Shown here one piece after another: positions 1 through 8,257 of a DNA stretch of 17,045 nucleotides. Every line of letters begins with the position of its first letter. Within the stretch, counting starts at the first letter, position 1. This DNA comes from Patulibacter sp052039575 (GTDB taxonomy: Bacteria > Actinomycetota > Thermoleophilia > Solirubrobacterales > Solirubrobacteraceae), in contig JBQGEK010000343.1 of NCBI GenBank assembly GCA_052039575.1, forward strand, positions 1 to 17,045, written 5' to 3'. The notes under the pieces were generated by a model, which was given only the letters and a program-made list of their open reading frames with translations, was not told the DNA's origin and did not search any database. Both the position numbers and the translations under genes were made by a program.

Positions 1-1274
1 ACCTTCGACGCGGGCGCGTCGATGATCCAGCGGATGTCCGGCACCAGCTTGTGGTTCGGCGTCCAGACCGGGCCGCACTGAATCGCGGCCTCGACCTCTG
101 GCTGCTCGAGCACCGCCACCAGATCGTCGTGTGCCTGACCGCGGAAGGTCAGGTCGTTGTCGATCGACCCGGGCTGCACGCGGTCGATCGCCACGACCAC
201 CACGCCGACCACCGCGATCGCCGCGACGACGCGCCAGAGGTTGCGCAGCCGGCCCGGCGGCAGCACCGTCCAGCCGGTCAGCAGGAACGCGGCGAAGATC
301 AGCAGCATCACGGCCGCGACCATCAGGTAGCGGTCGATCACCGAGAAGCCGCCGAGGCCGATCATGAAGAACGTGCCGATCCCGGCGACGAACAGCACGA
401 ACGGCATCCCGAGCCGCCTGGGGATCACCACCGCGACCGCGGCGATGCCGGCCAGCCCCGCGAAGAACAGCGCGGTGCCGTCCAGCGCCTTCAGGTACGA
501 GACCGTCGAGAACGGGATCTGGAGCGGCGTCCGCGTGCGGCCGAGGTCCTCGGCCAGCGTCGAGGTGTGGGTCAGCGAGAACAGCGGATCGCCGGTGACC
601 CAGCCGTCGACGGCGAGCCAGATCCCGGTCGGGACCACGCTGACCACGAGCCAGCTGATCCCGCGCACGGTGAAGATCGCCCGGAAGCTCGGGTTCCAGG
701 CCATGTACAGGCCGTAGAGCCCACAGAGCACCCACGCCTCCGGCCGCAACAGCCCCGCCAGCGCGAGCATCAGGAGGACCGGCCAGCCGCGGCGCGGACG
801 CCGGGCCTCGAGTACCGCGGCCCAGACGACGAGCGCGATGTAGGTGACGTCGAGGTAGCCGCGGACGGCGAGGAAGATCAGGTTCCAGTTGACCAGCAGC
901 AGCGCGGCGGCGGTCAGGCCGACCCAGCGGTTGAAGGTCACCTTGGCCAGCTGGTAGACGCCGGCCGCGAGCGCCGCGACCGACGCCATAGCGCAGAGCA
1001 CGAGGAACCGGTCGACGTGCACGCCGAACGGCGTGAGGAACATCGAGAAGAGAATCGACAGCGGGTGCTCGGTCGGCGCCCGGAAGCTGTCAAAGACCGG
1101 CTTCTGCCCGTCCCACAGCTCGCGCGCCCAGAGCAGCGTGTAGTAGCTGTCGTAGTTCGGGTACGTCGGGTACGCGAGGAACAGCGTCAGCAGGCCCGCG
1201 CAGAGGACCGCGAAGGCGACCCACGGCAACCAGCCGACGAAGCGGGAACGTGTCGTGTGATCCGGGTCGTCCAA
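1..1274 (-). CDS. GT-C-type membrane glycosyltransferase (family 39-like), C-terminus cut by window edge
   Basis: The minus strand is open from a TTG at 1274 to the left edge, giving 424 residues with no stop, so the C-terminus lies outside the window. A cytoplasmic start of about 14 residues leads into a first membrane helix (about 15-34). A loop follows with NYDSYY (Asp42) and a PTEHPL segment (about 67-72). Many hydrophobic helices come next, and a hydrophilic segment begins near the edge. An acidic residue in the first outer loop followed by many helices is the hallmark of GT-C enzymes, which use polyprenyl-phosphate sugars on the outer face of the membrane. The start is uncertain. An in-frame stop at 1326-1328 limits it, no ATG or GTG lies between, and TTG 1274 is preceded by a weak AGGGA. 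A later in-frame TTG would fall inside helix 1. The gene is divergent from a glycan operon, which supports a sugar-transfer role. Acceptor and donor cannot be told. Confidence 0.8.
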   Translation of the reverse strand, partial: MDDPDHTTRSRFVGWLPWVAFAVLCAGLLTLFLAYPTYPNYDSYYTLLWARELWDGQKPVFDSFRAPTEHPLSILFSMFLTPFGVHVDRFLVLCAMASVAALAAGVYQLAKVTFNRWVGLTAAALLLVNWNLIFLAVRGYLDVTYIALVVWAAVLEARRPRRGWPVLLMLALAGLLRPEAWVLCGLYGLYMAWNPSFRAIFTVRGISWLVVSVVPTGIWLAVDGWVTGDPLFSLTHTSTLAEDLGRTRTPLQIPFSTVSYLKALDGTALFFAGLAGIAAVAVVIPRRLGMPFVLFVAGIGTFFMIGLGGFSVIDRYLMVAAVMLLIFAAFLLTGWTVLPPGRLRNLWRVVAAIAVVGVVVVAIDRVQPGSIDNDLTFRGQAHDDLVAVLEQPEVEAAIQCGPVWTPNHKLVPDIRWIIDAPASK

Positions 1275-1544
1275 AGCGGGCCTGTCCCTGCTCTCCCTGG
1301 AGAGGCCCAAGGTGCGACGGCGAGTCTACGGCACGTCTCTGCGTCGTGCCCCGTACCCGCGGCGGATCCGGCCGTCGGTCCTGACGCCGCCCCGCTCTGG
1401 AATACTCACCCGGTTGCACGAACGTCGTGGATGGCTCCTGTCCACGCCGCCATCCCACCGTACGGGAAGCCGACAGACCCCCGGCACGCCGGCCACCGCC
1501 ACCGTGTCACGTCATCGGGCCCACCGCCCAACCGCGTAGAGCCT
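1275..1544. promoter_or_regulatory. Divergent intergenic region between two glycosyltransferase genes
   Basis: This 270-base gap is the largest without a gene. It must hold the promoters of both divergent glycosyltransferase genes. On the minus strand a TAGACT hexamer (1328-1323) fits a -10 box about 40-50 bases before the TTG start, but no good -35 box is seen. A 6-base inverted repeat, GGCACG / CGTGCC with a 9-base spacer (1330-1350), lies beside that hexamer and could be an operator. No convincing promoter was found on the plus strand. Any open frames crossing here lack gene-like sequence. Confidence 0.35.
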
Positions 1545-2600
1545 ATGAAGCTGATCATCCAGATCCCGTGTTTCAACGAGGAGCAGACGCTCCCGACGAC
1601 CCTCGCCGACCTCCCGCGCGAGGTGCCGGGGTTCGACACCGTCGAATGGCTGGTGATCGACGACGGATCCAAGGACCGCACGCTCGAGGTGGCGCGGGCC
1701 AACGGGGTCGACCACATCGTCAAGCTGACGAACAACCGCGGGCTCGCGGCGGGCTTCCAGGCCGGCCTCGACGCCTGCCTCAAGCTCGGCGCCGACGTGA
1801 TCGTCAACACCGACGCGGACAACCAGTACGACGCCTCGTACATCCCCGACCTGGTCGCCCCGGTGCTCGCCGGCGAGGCCGACATGGTCGTCGGCGACCG
1901 CCAGGTCCACACGATCGAGCACTTCTCGCCGCTCAAGATCCGCCTGCAGAAGCTCGGCTCGGCCGTCGTCCGCCGCGCCTCGGAGACCGAGATCGCCGAC
2001 GCCACGTCCGGCTTCCGCGCCTACAACCGCGAAGCCGCGATCCAGCTCGCCGTCGTGTCGCGCTTCACCTACACGCTCGAGTCGCTGATCCAGGCCGGCA
2101 AGCTGCTGGTCGCGACCAAGCACGTCCCCGTGTCGACGAACGAGAAGCTGCGCGAGTCGCGGCTCTTCCCGTCGATGTGGGCGTACGTCCGCCGCAACAC
2201 GATCTCGATCTTCCGGATCTACGCGCAGTACGAGCCGATGCGCGTGTTCATGAGCATGGCGGTGCTGCTGTTCCTGCTCGCCTGCATCCCGTGGGGACGG
2301 TTCTTCGTGTCGTGGGTCCAGGGCGAGGGCGCGGGACACGTCCAGTCGCTGATCTTCGGCGGCGTGCTCTTCACCGCGGCGGTGATGCTCGCCGCGCTCG
2401 CCGTGATGGGCGACCTGCTCCACGGCCAGCGGATCCTGCTTCAGCGGATCTTCGAGCGCACGCGGCGGATCGAGCTCCACCTGGGCATCGCGCCCAGCCA
2501 CTACGAGCCCGGTCAGCCGGACGGGGCGCAGCCGCCCACCACCGGGGCCAACGCCGGGCCACAGCAGACCACCGCCGAACGCGACGCGATCCGGCCCTAG
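1545..2600 (+). CDS. Family 2 glycosyltransferase with two C-terminal membrane helices (polyprenyl-phosphate sugar synthase-like)
   Basis: This 351-residue protein has a GT-A domain at residues 1-230. It starts directly with the family opening MKLIIQIPCFNEEQTL. The nucleotide-binding pair DD is at 39-40 and the metal-binding DAD at 90-92 (in NTDADNQYD). Two membrane helices follow (about 235-255 and 265-289), then a basic stretch and a Pro/Gly/Thr-rich tail. This layout is typical of enzymes that move a sugar from a nucleotide donor to a polyprenyl phosphate on the inner face of the membrane. ATG 1545 is chosen because it gives the standard N-terminus; the ribosome-binding site is weak. The open frame continues far upstream, but only as antisense of the GT-C gene. 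It is first in an operon with the methyltransferase (48-base gap) and flippase. It could supply the donor for the divergent GT-C enzyme; that link is inference. Confidence 0.9.
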   Translation: MKLIIQIPCFNEEQTLPTTLADLPREVPGFDTVEWLVIDDGSKDRTLEVARANGVDHIVKLTNNRGLAAGFQAGLDACLKLGADVIVNTDADNQYDASYIPDLVAPVLAGEADMVVGDRQVHTIEHFSPLKIRLQKLGSAVVRRASETEIADATSGFRAYNREAAIQLAVVSRFTYTLESLIQAGKLLVATKHVPVSTNEKLRESRLFPSMWAYVRRNTISIFRIYAQYEPMRVFMSMAVLLFLLACIPWGRFFVSWVQGEGAGHVQSLIFGGVLFTAAVMLAALAVMGDLLHGQRILLQRIFERTRRIELHLGIAPSHYEPGQPDGAQPPTTGANAGPQQTTAERDAIRP

Positions 2601-2648
2601 GGCCGTCGCCCGCCCCACCGCCCACCGCGACCCGGGACACCAATCACC

Positions 2649-3305
2649 GTGAGCACGCAGAAGCAGGACAACGGACCGGTCACGATCACCACCAGTGACG
2701 ACGGCATCATCACGGGCAACACGTACGACAAGTACGGGTCGACCAACCCCGTGGTTCGCCGCCTGATGGCCGGATTCGAGCGTAATCTCGAAGAGCTGTT
2801 CACGCGCGCCGAGCCGCGCAGCCTGCTCGACGTCGGCTGCGGCGAGGGCGTCCTGGTCCACGAGTGGGCCAAGAAGCTCGGCGACAAGCGCGTCGTCGGC
2901 ATCGACCTCGAGGAGCCCTCGATCCAGGCCGGTTGGGCCGAGCGCCAGGCACCGAACCTCGACTACCAGATCATGCGGGCCGAGAACCTGCCGTTCGCGG
3001 ACGACGAGTTCGACGTCTCGACGGCGATCGAGGTGCTCGAGCACGTTCCGGACCCCGAGCACACCGTCGCCGAGATGGCCCGCGTCGCCAAGCGCTGGGT
3101 GCTCGTGTCGGTCCCGCGCGAGCCGATCTGGCGCGCGGTCAACATGGCCCGCGGCGCCTACATCAAGGACCTGGGCAACACCCCCGGCCACCTCAACCAC
3201 TGGTCGACCCGCTCGTTCAAGAAGATGCTGTCGCAGCACGGCGACGTCGTCGAGGTCCGGCAGCCGTTCCCGTGGACCCAGCTGCTGGTGCGCGTCGGCG
3301 ACTGA
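2649..3305 (+). CDS. Class I SAM-dependent methyltransferase (Methyltransf_11-like)
   Basis: This 218-residue soluble protein has the SAM-binding motif I DVGCGEG at residues 61-67 and the acidic end of strand 2 in GIDLE (84-88). Motif II/III-like segments follow: FDVSTAIEVLEHVPDPE (121-137), then WVLVSVPRE (150-158). The fold is a Rossmann methyltransferase of ordinary length. The N-terminal NTYDKYGSTNPVVRRL (about 24-39) resembles methyltransferases found in glycan and lipid clusters. The start is GTG at 2649, with only a weak purine stretch upstream. It sits between a glycosyltransferase and a flippase and is probably co-transcribed with both. A role in methylating a sugar or lipid-linked intermediate is therefore likely, but this comes only from context. 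The substrate cannot be read from the sequence. Confidence 0.85.
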   Translation: MSTQKQDNGPVTITTSDDGIITGNTYDKYGSTNPVVRRLMAGFERNLEELFTRAEPRSLLDVGCGEGVLVHEWAKKLGDKRVVGIDLEEPSIQAGWAERQAPNLDYQIMRAENLPFADDEFDVSTAIEVLEHVPDPEHTVAEMARVAKRWVLVSVPREPIWRAVNMARGAYIKDLGNTPGHLNHWSTRSFKKMLSQHGDVVEVRQPFPWTQLLVRVGD

Positions 3306-3323
3306 CGCCCTCGAGCCTGCCCG

Positions 3324-4793
3324 ATGGATCCACGCGGTCCGGACGATCCGCGGGCTCGCCCCGAGCCTGACCCAGCTGCCCCGCTCGACCCCCGGTTCGA
3401 GCCGGGGTCGCTACCGGCCGATCCCACGCTCGACCCTGCTGGTGCGGTCCTCGACGAGCGGCTCGCCGAGGAGCTGACCGAGGCCGCGCAGGAGCGCGGA
3501 TCCTACGGTCGCGGGGCGCGGATCCTGTCGATCGGGATCGCGTCGACCGGACTGCTGACCTTCCTCTTCTTCTCGGTCGCGTCGCACGCGCTCGGCGATT
3601 CCGCGGTCGGCCAGGAGCAGTACGGCCAGATCGCCACGATGTGGGCGATCCTGTTCACCGCGATGTGCGTGTTCTACCGGCCGGTGGAGCAGCTGCTGTC
3701 GCGCACGATCGCGACCGCCGTCGCGCGCGGCGAGGCGCACCCCCGTCTGCGCGAGCCGCTGCTGATCCAGGCCGGGTTCGCGGTCGTGCTCGTCACCGCG
3801 GCGCTGCTCGCCCGCGAGACGCTCGAGGAGCAGCTCGGATCGTCGACGCTGTTCTGGATCCTGGTTGCGGCAGGCGTCGCCTACGGCGCGAGCTACTTCG
3901 CCCGTGGCTTCGTCGCCGGGCACCAGTGGTTCGCGCTCTACGGCGGCCTCGTGCTGTTCGAGTCGGTCGCCCGGATCCTCTTCCCGATCGCCGCGGTGAT
4001 CGGAATCACGACCGGCCAGACCGCGGTCGCGCTCGGCATCGTCGCCGCGCCGTTGGCGTCGCTGCTGGTGGTGCCGTGGGCGATCCGGTCGGCGACCCGG
4101 AAGATCGGCGCCCAGCAGGCGTCGGCACCGAAGGCCGAGCCCGGCGGTGGCGGGAGCCACGGCACTGGCGCGTCGTTGCGGACCGGCACGTCGTTCGCGG
4201 TCGCGGTCGCGATGATCCAGCTCGGCGAGCAGACGCTGATCAACGCGGGCACGCTGCTGACGGCCGACAAGGCCGCCGCCGGCCTGATCTTCAGCGCGCT
4301 GCTGGTGACCCGGGCGCCGCTGCAGCTGTTCCAGGCGATCCAGACCACACTGCTCCCCCACTTCGCGACCCTGGTCGCGACCGGGTCCCCGGACGAGATC
4401 GGCGCCGCGATCCGCAAGGCGGTCGGGCTGATCGTCGCGTTCGCCGCACTGGTCGTCGTCGGGCTGCTCGCGCTCGGCGGCTGGGTCATGCCGCTGGTCT
4501 TCGCCGGCCAGGAGCCGCCGGTCGGCGGGCTGGCGATCGTCGCGGTCGGGATGGGCGCGCACCTGATCGCCGGCACCCTCAACCAGGCCGCCCTGGCCCG
4601 GGGCAACGCCTGGGCCGCCGCGATCTCGTGGTTGGCCGGTGGCGGCCTCTACGCGGTCTGGGTGATCGTCGGACCGATCGACGACGCGCTGCTCAACGCC
4701 GAAGTCGGCTACTGCGGCGCCACGATGCTGCTCTGCGGCCTGCTCTACCTCGTGCACCGGCGCGGGTTGCGGGCCTCCACCACGTCGAGCTGA
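3324..4793 (+). CDS. Polysaccharide/lipid flippase of the MOP superfamily (Wzx-like)
   Basis: This 489-residue integral membrane protein begins with an unusual acidic, Pro/Asp-rich cytoplasmic segment (about 1-60) before the first helix (about 66-90). Around a dozen hydrophobic segments follow in two blocks. They are separated by a Gly/Ser-rich hydrophilic linker (about 258-285), as in two-lobed MOP-superfamily flippases. Such proteins move lipid-linked sugars across the cytoplasmic membrane. The start is ATG 3324, 18 bases after the methyltransferase stop. No clear Shine-Dalgarno sequence is seen, but no other ATG occurs before the helices. It is the last gene of the glycan operon, and its stop codon lies inside the left arm of a hairpin terminator. 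A MurJ role is less likely because of the operon context, but sequence alone cannot exclude other lipid-linked cargo. Confidence 0.8.
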   Translation: MDPRGPDDPRARPEPDPAAPLDPRFEPGSLPADPTLDPAGAVLDERLAEELTEAAQERGSYGRGARILSIGIASTGLLTFLFFSVASHALGDSAVGQEQYGQIATMWAILFTAMCVFYRPVEQLLSRTIATAVARGEAHPRLREPLLIQAGFAVVLVTAALLARETLEEQLGSSTLFWILVAAGVAYGASYFARGFVAGHQWFALYGGLVLFESVARILFPIAAVIGITTGQTAVALGIVAAPLASLLVVPWAIRSATRKIGAQQASAPKAEPGGGGSHGTGASLRTGTSFAVAVAMIQLGEQTLINAGTLLTADKAAAGLIFSALLVTRAPLQLFQAIQTTLLPHFATLVATGSPDEIGAAIRKAVGLIVAFAALVVVGLLALGGWVMPLVFAGQEPPVGGLAIVAVGMGAHLIAGTLNQAALARGNAWAAAISWLAGGGLYAVWVIVGPIDDALLNAEVGYCGATMLLCGLLYLVHRRGLRASTTSS

Positions 4794-4834
4794 TGCGCGT
4801 TAGCCCACACAGGGTGGCGTAACCCGCATCAGCT
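4788..4834. terminator. Hairpin between convergent genes, overlapping the flippase stop codon
   Basis: AGCTGATGCG at 4788-4797 is exactly complementary to CGCATCAGCT at 4825-4834. After one mismatch, GTTA (4799-4802) pairs with TAAC (4820-4823). The left arm contains the flippase TGA (4791-4793). The permease gene on the other strand stops at 4845, so this hairpin lies between converging transcripts and probably ends both. There is no run of T after either arm, so it is not a textbook Rho-independent terminator. Confidence 0.6.
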
Positions 4835-4844
4835 TCGGTGGTGG

Positions 4845-7406
4845 CTACTCGTCGGCGATCGCCTCGAGCACGTTGAGCTTGGCCGCGCGGCGGGCCGGGC
4901 GAATCGCCGCGACGACGCCGAGCAGCGCGGCGAGCACGACCAGACCGATGATCTGGCCGATCGGCACGCTGATCGTGAAGCCCTCGAGCGTCGCGACCAC
5001 CGCCGCGGCGAGCACGAATCCGAGCACCGCCCCCAGAACCGCGCCGAGCAGGGCGGTGATCACCGCCTCCAGCAGCACCATCCGTCGGACCTGCTTGCGC
5101 GTCGCACCGACGGCCCGCAGCAGTCCCAGCTCGCGGACCCGCTCCTGGATCGACAGCGTCAGGGTGTTGACGATCCCGAACAGCGCGACCACGACCGACA
5201 GCGCCAGCAGCGCGTAGACCAGGCCGAGCAGCTGGTTGACCTGGGCGGTCTGGTTGTCGATCCACTCGCCCTTGGTCAGGACGTCGACCGCCGGATAGTC
5301 GCGGGCCAGTGCGGCCTGCACGGCAGGCTGCTCGCCGTCGACCACCACGAAGAACGGCTGGACGATCCCGAACTCCGCGGCCGTACGCTCGGTCATCACC
5401 ACCCCGCTGATCGCGGCGGCCGTGCCCTCGACGATCCCGACCACCTCCAGCGGCGCGGTCCGGCCGTTGGCGCCGAGCGCCTCGAACCGGTCCCCGGTCG
5501 TCAGGCGCAGATCGCTGGCGGTGTCGTCGGTCAGGTAGACCCGCCCGGGCCCGGGATCGCGAACAGGTTCCCCGGCCGGCTGGCCCGCATCGGCGTCGCT
5601 GCGGTCGACCCGGACCAACCGGTCGTCGAGCAGCACCGCGTCGGGGGCCGTCACCGGAACGGTCCGGTCGCCGACCCGCAGCTCGCCGAACTTGATCCCA
5701 CCCGCCGCGGACGCCCCCGGTGCCTTCGCGGCATCCGCGACCACCGTGCGCGGCAGCGGCGTGAAGCCGCCGTCGCTGCCCTGCAGCACGACGGGCGCGG
5801 TGACGACCTGCTCGAGATCGCCGCGCAACGTGTCGCGGAGGCCTGCCGCGAAGACGGTCGCGAAGACGACCAGCGCCAGGCCGATCATCAGCGCGCCGGA
5901 GGTCACCGCCGTGCGCCCCGGCTGCCGCGCCGCGTTGTCGCGGGCCAGCCGGCCGGGCAGTCCGAAGATCCGCTGCAGCGGATGGCCAACCAGCGCGGCC
6001 AGTGGACCGACCAGCGCAGGAGAGATCAGCGTCGCCGCGATGAACAGCAGCCCGGCACCGCCACCCGCGAACGCCGTCCCCGCGTCGCCGTCGACCACCC
6101 CGAGCACCCCGAGCAACAGCGCGACGACGCCGACCACTCCGAACCCCACGCCGGCCAGCACCGGGCCGCGCGCGACCGCCCCGCGGCCGGGCGGGGCCGC
6201 GGCGTCGCGCAACGCCTCGACCGGAGCGACCCTGGTCGCCCGGCGGACCGGCAGGAAGCTCGCCAGCATCGTGACCACGACGCCGACGATCAGACTGACG
6301 ATCAGCGTCCGCCCGGCGAAGACCGTGGCCGTCGCCGGCATGTCCGCGCCGAACGCCTTGATCATCGCGCGCAGCCCCGGCGCGACCACGAAGCCGGCCA
6401 GCATGCCGAGCACCGCGCCGACCAAGCCGACCGCCAGCGCCTCGCCGCTGACCAACAGACGGATCTGACGGCGGCTGGCACCGAGCGCGCGGAGCAGCGC
6501 GAACTCGCGCTGGCGCTGGGCCACCGTGATCGAGAACGTGTTGAAGATCAGGAACGCGCCGACGAACGTCGCGATCCCGGCGAAGATCAGCAGCATCGTC
6601 GGCAGGAACGAGATCGCATCCTTGATGTCGTCCGCCTGCTTGGCGCCCTGCGCGGTTCCGGTCCGTACCGTGCCCGCATCGCCGATCGCCGCCTGGATCC
6701 GCTCCGCCAGCTGCTCGTCGGTCACGCCCGGCTCGGCCAGCGCCATCACCTCGGAGTAGTACTGCTCCGGCGTGCGGCCGGTCAGCTTCGCGGCCTCGTC
6801 CACGGTGGTGAACGCGACCGTGGCCCCGCCGAACGACGTCTCGCCGCCGCCCAGCTCGAGCAGCCCGACCAGCCGCATCTCCTGGCGCGGCCCCTCGCCC
6901 TGGATCGCGACGGTGTCGCCGACCTCGACGCCGGCCTTCTCGGCCGTCGCCTCGTCGAACGCGACCTCGCCGTCGGCTCGGGGGGCGCGGCCCTCGGGGT
7001 AGGAGACCGCCCCGTAGCCCTCGGGTGCCACGCTGATCAGCAACGACGGTGGTCCCTGGCCGCCGATCCGGGTGGTGCCGTCCTGCTCGAAGACGATCGC
7101 CAACCCGCTGATCTGTCCCGCAGCGTCCCGCACGCCATCGACCGCGGCCACCCGATCGACCATCGAGCGCGGCAGCGTCGGGACATTGGCCCCCGCGTCG
7201 TCGGTCGGCGCGCCGGTCTCGGCCGGGGTGACCACGGCCGCCACGCCCTGGTAGCTGCTCTCGCCGATCTCGTCGAAGCTCTTGTTGATCGTGTCGCTGA
7301 AGATCAGCGTGCCGGCGATCAACGCGACGCCGATCACCACGGCGATCGACGTCATCACCGTGCGGCGTGCGTGGCTGCGCAGGGTGCGCAGGAACACGCT
7401 GAGCAT
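4845..7406 (-). CDS. FtsX/MacB-family ABC transporter permease, duplicated form
   Basis: This 853-residue permease has two FtsX-type halves. Half one: an N-terminal helix (about 17-37), an extracytoplasmic domain (about 40-265), then three helices (about 268-292, 322-345, 367-388). A short region of extra helices follows (about 414-475). Half two: a helix at 499-522, a second outer domain (about 525-722) and three final helices (about 727-750, 779-803, 816-835). Both halves carry the matching cytoplasmic loop, REFALLRALGASRRQ (300-314) and RELGLLRAVGATRKQ (758-772), showing an internal duplication. Family members move lipids, lipoproteins, peptides or drugs, or pass mechanical signals to outer enzymes. 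ATG 7406 overlaps the ATPase stop by one base (TGATG). The same frame stays open 120 codons upstream inside the ATPase gene, but that part is antisense-like and is rejected. The substrate is unknown. Confidence 0.9.
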   Translation of the reverse strand: MLSVFLRTLRSHARRTVMTSIAVVIGVALIAGTLIFSDTINKSFDEIGESSYQGVAAVVTPAETGAPTDDAGANVPTLPRSMVDRVAAVDGVRDAAGQISGLAIVFEQDGTTRIGGQGPPSLLISVAPEGYGAVSYPEGRAPRADGEVAFDEATAEKAGVEVGDTVAIQGEGPRQEMRLVGLLELGGGETSFGGATVAFTTVDEAAKLTGRTPEQYYSEVMALAEPGVTDEQLAERIQAAIGDAGTVRTGTAQGAKQADDIKDAISFLPTMLLIFAGIATFVGAFLIFNTFSITVAQRQREFALLRALGASRRQIRLLVSGEALAVGLVGAVLGMLAGFVVAPGLRAMIKAFGADMPATATVFAGRTLIVSLIVGVVVTMLASFLPVRRATRVAPVEALRDAAAPPGRGAVARGPVLAGVGFGVVGVVALLLGVLGVVDGDAGTAFAGGGAGLLFIAATLISPALVGPLAALVGHPLQRIFGLPGRLARDNAARQPGRTAVTSGALMIGLALVVFATVFAAGLRDTLRGDLEQVVTAPVVLQGSDGGFTPLPRTVVADAAKAPGASAAGGIKFGELRVGDRTVPVTAPDAVLLDDRLVRVDRSDADAGQPAGEPVRDPGPGRVYLTDDTASDLRLTTGDRFEALGANGRTAPLEVVGIVEGTAAAISGVVMTERTAAEFGIVQPFFVVVDGEQPAVQAALARDYPAVDVLTKGEWIDNQTAQVNQLLGLVYALLALSVVVALFGIVNTLTLSIQERVRELGLLRAVGATRKQVRRMVLLEAVITALLGAVLGAVLGFVLAAAVVATLEGFTISVPIGQIIGLVVLAALLGVVAAIRPARRAAKLNVLEAIADE

Positions 7407-8155
7407 CAGCCGAAGTCCCGCAGTCGCGCGTGGACGTCGTCCGATCCGCCGGCGGGGCCGTCGTGCACGATCCGGCCGTCCTTGAGGAGGACCAGGCGGT
7501 CGGCGAACGAGGCCGAGTAGGGATCGTGGGTGACCATCACGACGGTCTGGCCGAAGTCGTCGACGGCCCGTCGCAGCAGCCGAAGCACCTCCTCGGACGA
7601 CTTCGAGTCGAGGTTGCCCGTCGGCTCGTCCGCGAAGATCACCGCGGGCCGGCTCGCCAGCGCCCGGGCGACCGCCACGCGCTGCTGCTGTCCGCCGGAC
7701 ATCTCGCTCGGTCGGTGATCGCGGCGGTCGGTCAAGCCGAAGGTCCCGATCAGCTGGTCGATCCACTCGCGATCGATCGTCGCGCCCGCGATCGTCAGCG
7801 GCAGCGTGATGTTCTCCTCCGCGGTCAGCACCGGGAGCAGGTTGAACGCCTGGAAGACGAAGCCGATCCGGTCGCGCCGCAGCTCGGTGAGCCGACGGTC
7901 GTCGAGCGTGGTCAGATCGATGTCGTCGATCCAGACCGACCCGGCATCGACCCGGTCGAGGCCCGCGACGCAGTGCATCAACGTCGACTTGCCCGACCCG
8001 GACGGCCCCATGATCGCGGTCAGCTCACCGGCCCGGAAGTCGATCGAGACGTCGTCGAGGGCGACCACGACCGTGTCCCCCGTGCCGTAGCGCTTGGTGA
8101 GATCGGTCGCCCGCACGATCGGCGTCGTGCGCGGCTCCTGCAACGGTGTACCCAT
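7406..8155 (-). CDS. ABC transporter ATP-binding protein, MacB/LolD type
   Basis: This 249-residue ATPase has the full motif set: Walker A GPSGSGKST (50-58), Q-loop FVFQAFNLLP (99-108), signature SGGQQQR (153-159), Walker B AVIFADEPTGNLD (171-183) and the H-loop VTHD (208-211, His210). The FADEPTGNLD string is typical of the MacB/LolD/FtsE group, which partners FtsX-type permeases; the next gene is exactly such a permease, with a one-base overlap. ATG 8155 is chosen over an in-frame TTG at 8167, which would add four residues (MDGG). A GGATGG stretch lies just before the ATG, but neither start has a strong ribosome-binding site. The pair probably forms its own transcription unit, because a strong hairpin separates it from rpe upstream. 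Confidence 0.92.
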   Translation of the reverse strand: MGTPLQEPRTTPIVRATDLTKRYGTGDTVVVALDDVSIDFRAGELTAIMGPSGSGKSTLMHCVAGLDRVDAGSVWIDDIDLTTLDDRRLTELRRDRIGFVFQAFNLLPVLTAEENITLPLTIAGATIDREWIDQLIGTFGLTDRRDHRPSEMSGGQQQRVAVARALASRPAVIFADEPTGNLDSKSSEEVLRLLRRAVDDFGQTVVMVTHDPYSASFADRLVLLKDGRIVHDGPAGGSDDVHARLRDFG

Positions 8156-8198
8156 ACCGCCATCCAAGCAGAGCGGCGAGTCGGCGTCGGGTGATTCT

Positions 8199-8231
8199 GG
8201 GGCAATCCCCCGGGCCCCCGGGGGGATCCCC
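8199..8231 (-). terminator. GC-rich hairpin downstream of rpe
   Basis: ATCCCCC (8205-8211) pairs with GGGGGAT (8221-8227) around a 9-base loop. The outer GGGG (8199-8202) pairs with CCCC (8228-8231) across a two-base bulge. It lies 27 bases past the rpe stop in the direction of transcription, so it may end the def-to-rpe operon before the ABC exporter genes. No T run follows. Part of it could instead lie in the 5' leader of the ABC ATPase gene. Confidence 0.5.
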
Positions 8232-8257
8232 TAGGCCCCGGGTCGCGAGGGGACCGC

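Noticed and set aside
51..1544. Long plus-strand open frame joined in phase to the family 2 glycosyltransferase
   Set aside because: It is antisense to the GT-C membrane protein and is rich in Arg, Asp and Gln in the way typical of GC-rich shadow frames. Family similarity begins only at ATG 1545.
1512..3239. 575-codon minus-strand frame opposite the glycosyltransferase and methyltransferase
   Set aside because: Composition is dominated by Arg, Asp, Leu and Val with no domain, and it is exactly opposed to two genes with clear motifs.
3411..4757. 448-codon minus-strand frame opposite the flippase
   Set aside because: Hydrophilic Arg/Asp/Gln-rich shadow of a hydrophobic membrane protein; no motif or start signal.
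5982..7520. 512-codon plus-strand frame opposite the FtsX-type permease
   Set aside because: Low-complexity charged sequence mirroring the real permease codons; no recognisable domain.
7407..7766. N-terminal extension of the permease frame by 120 codons
   Set aside because: It lies wholly inside the ATPase gene in another frame and has shadow composition; the family start MLSVFLRTLRSH and the TGATG overlap place the start at 7406.
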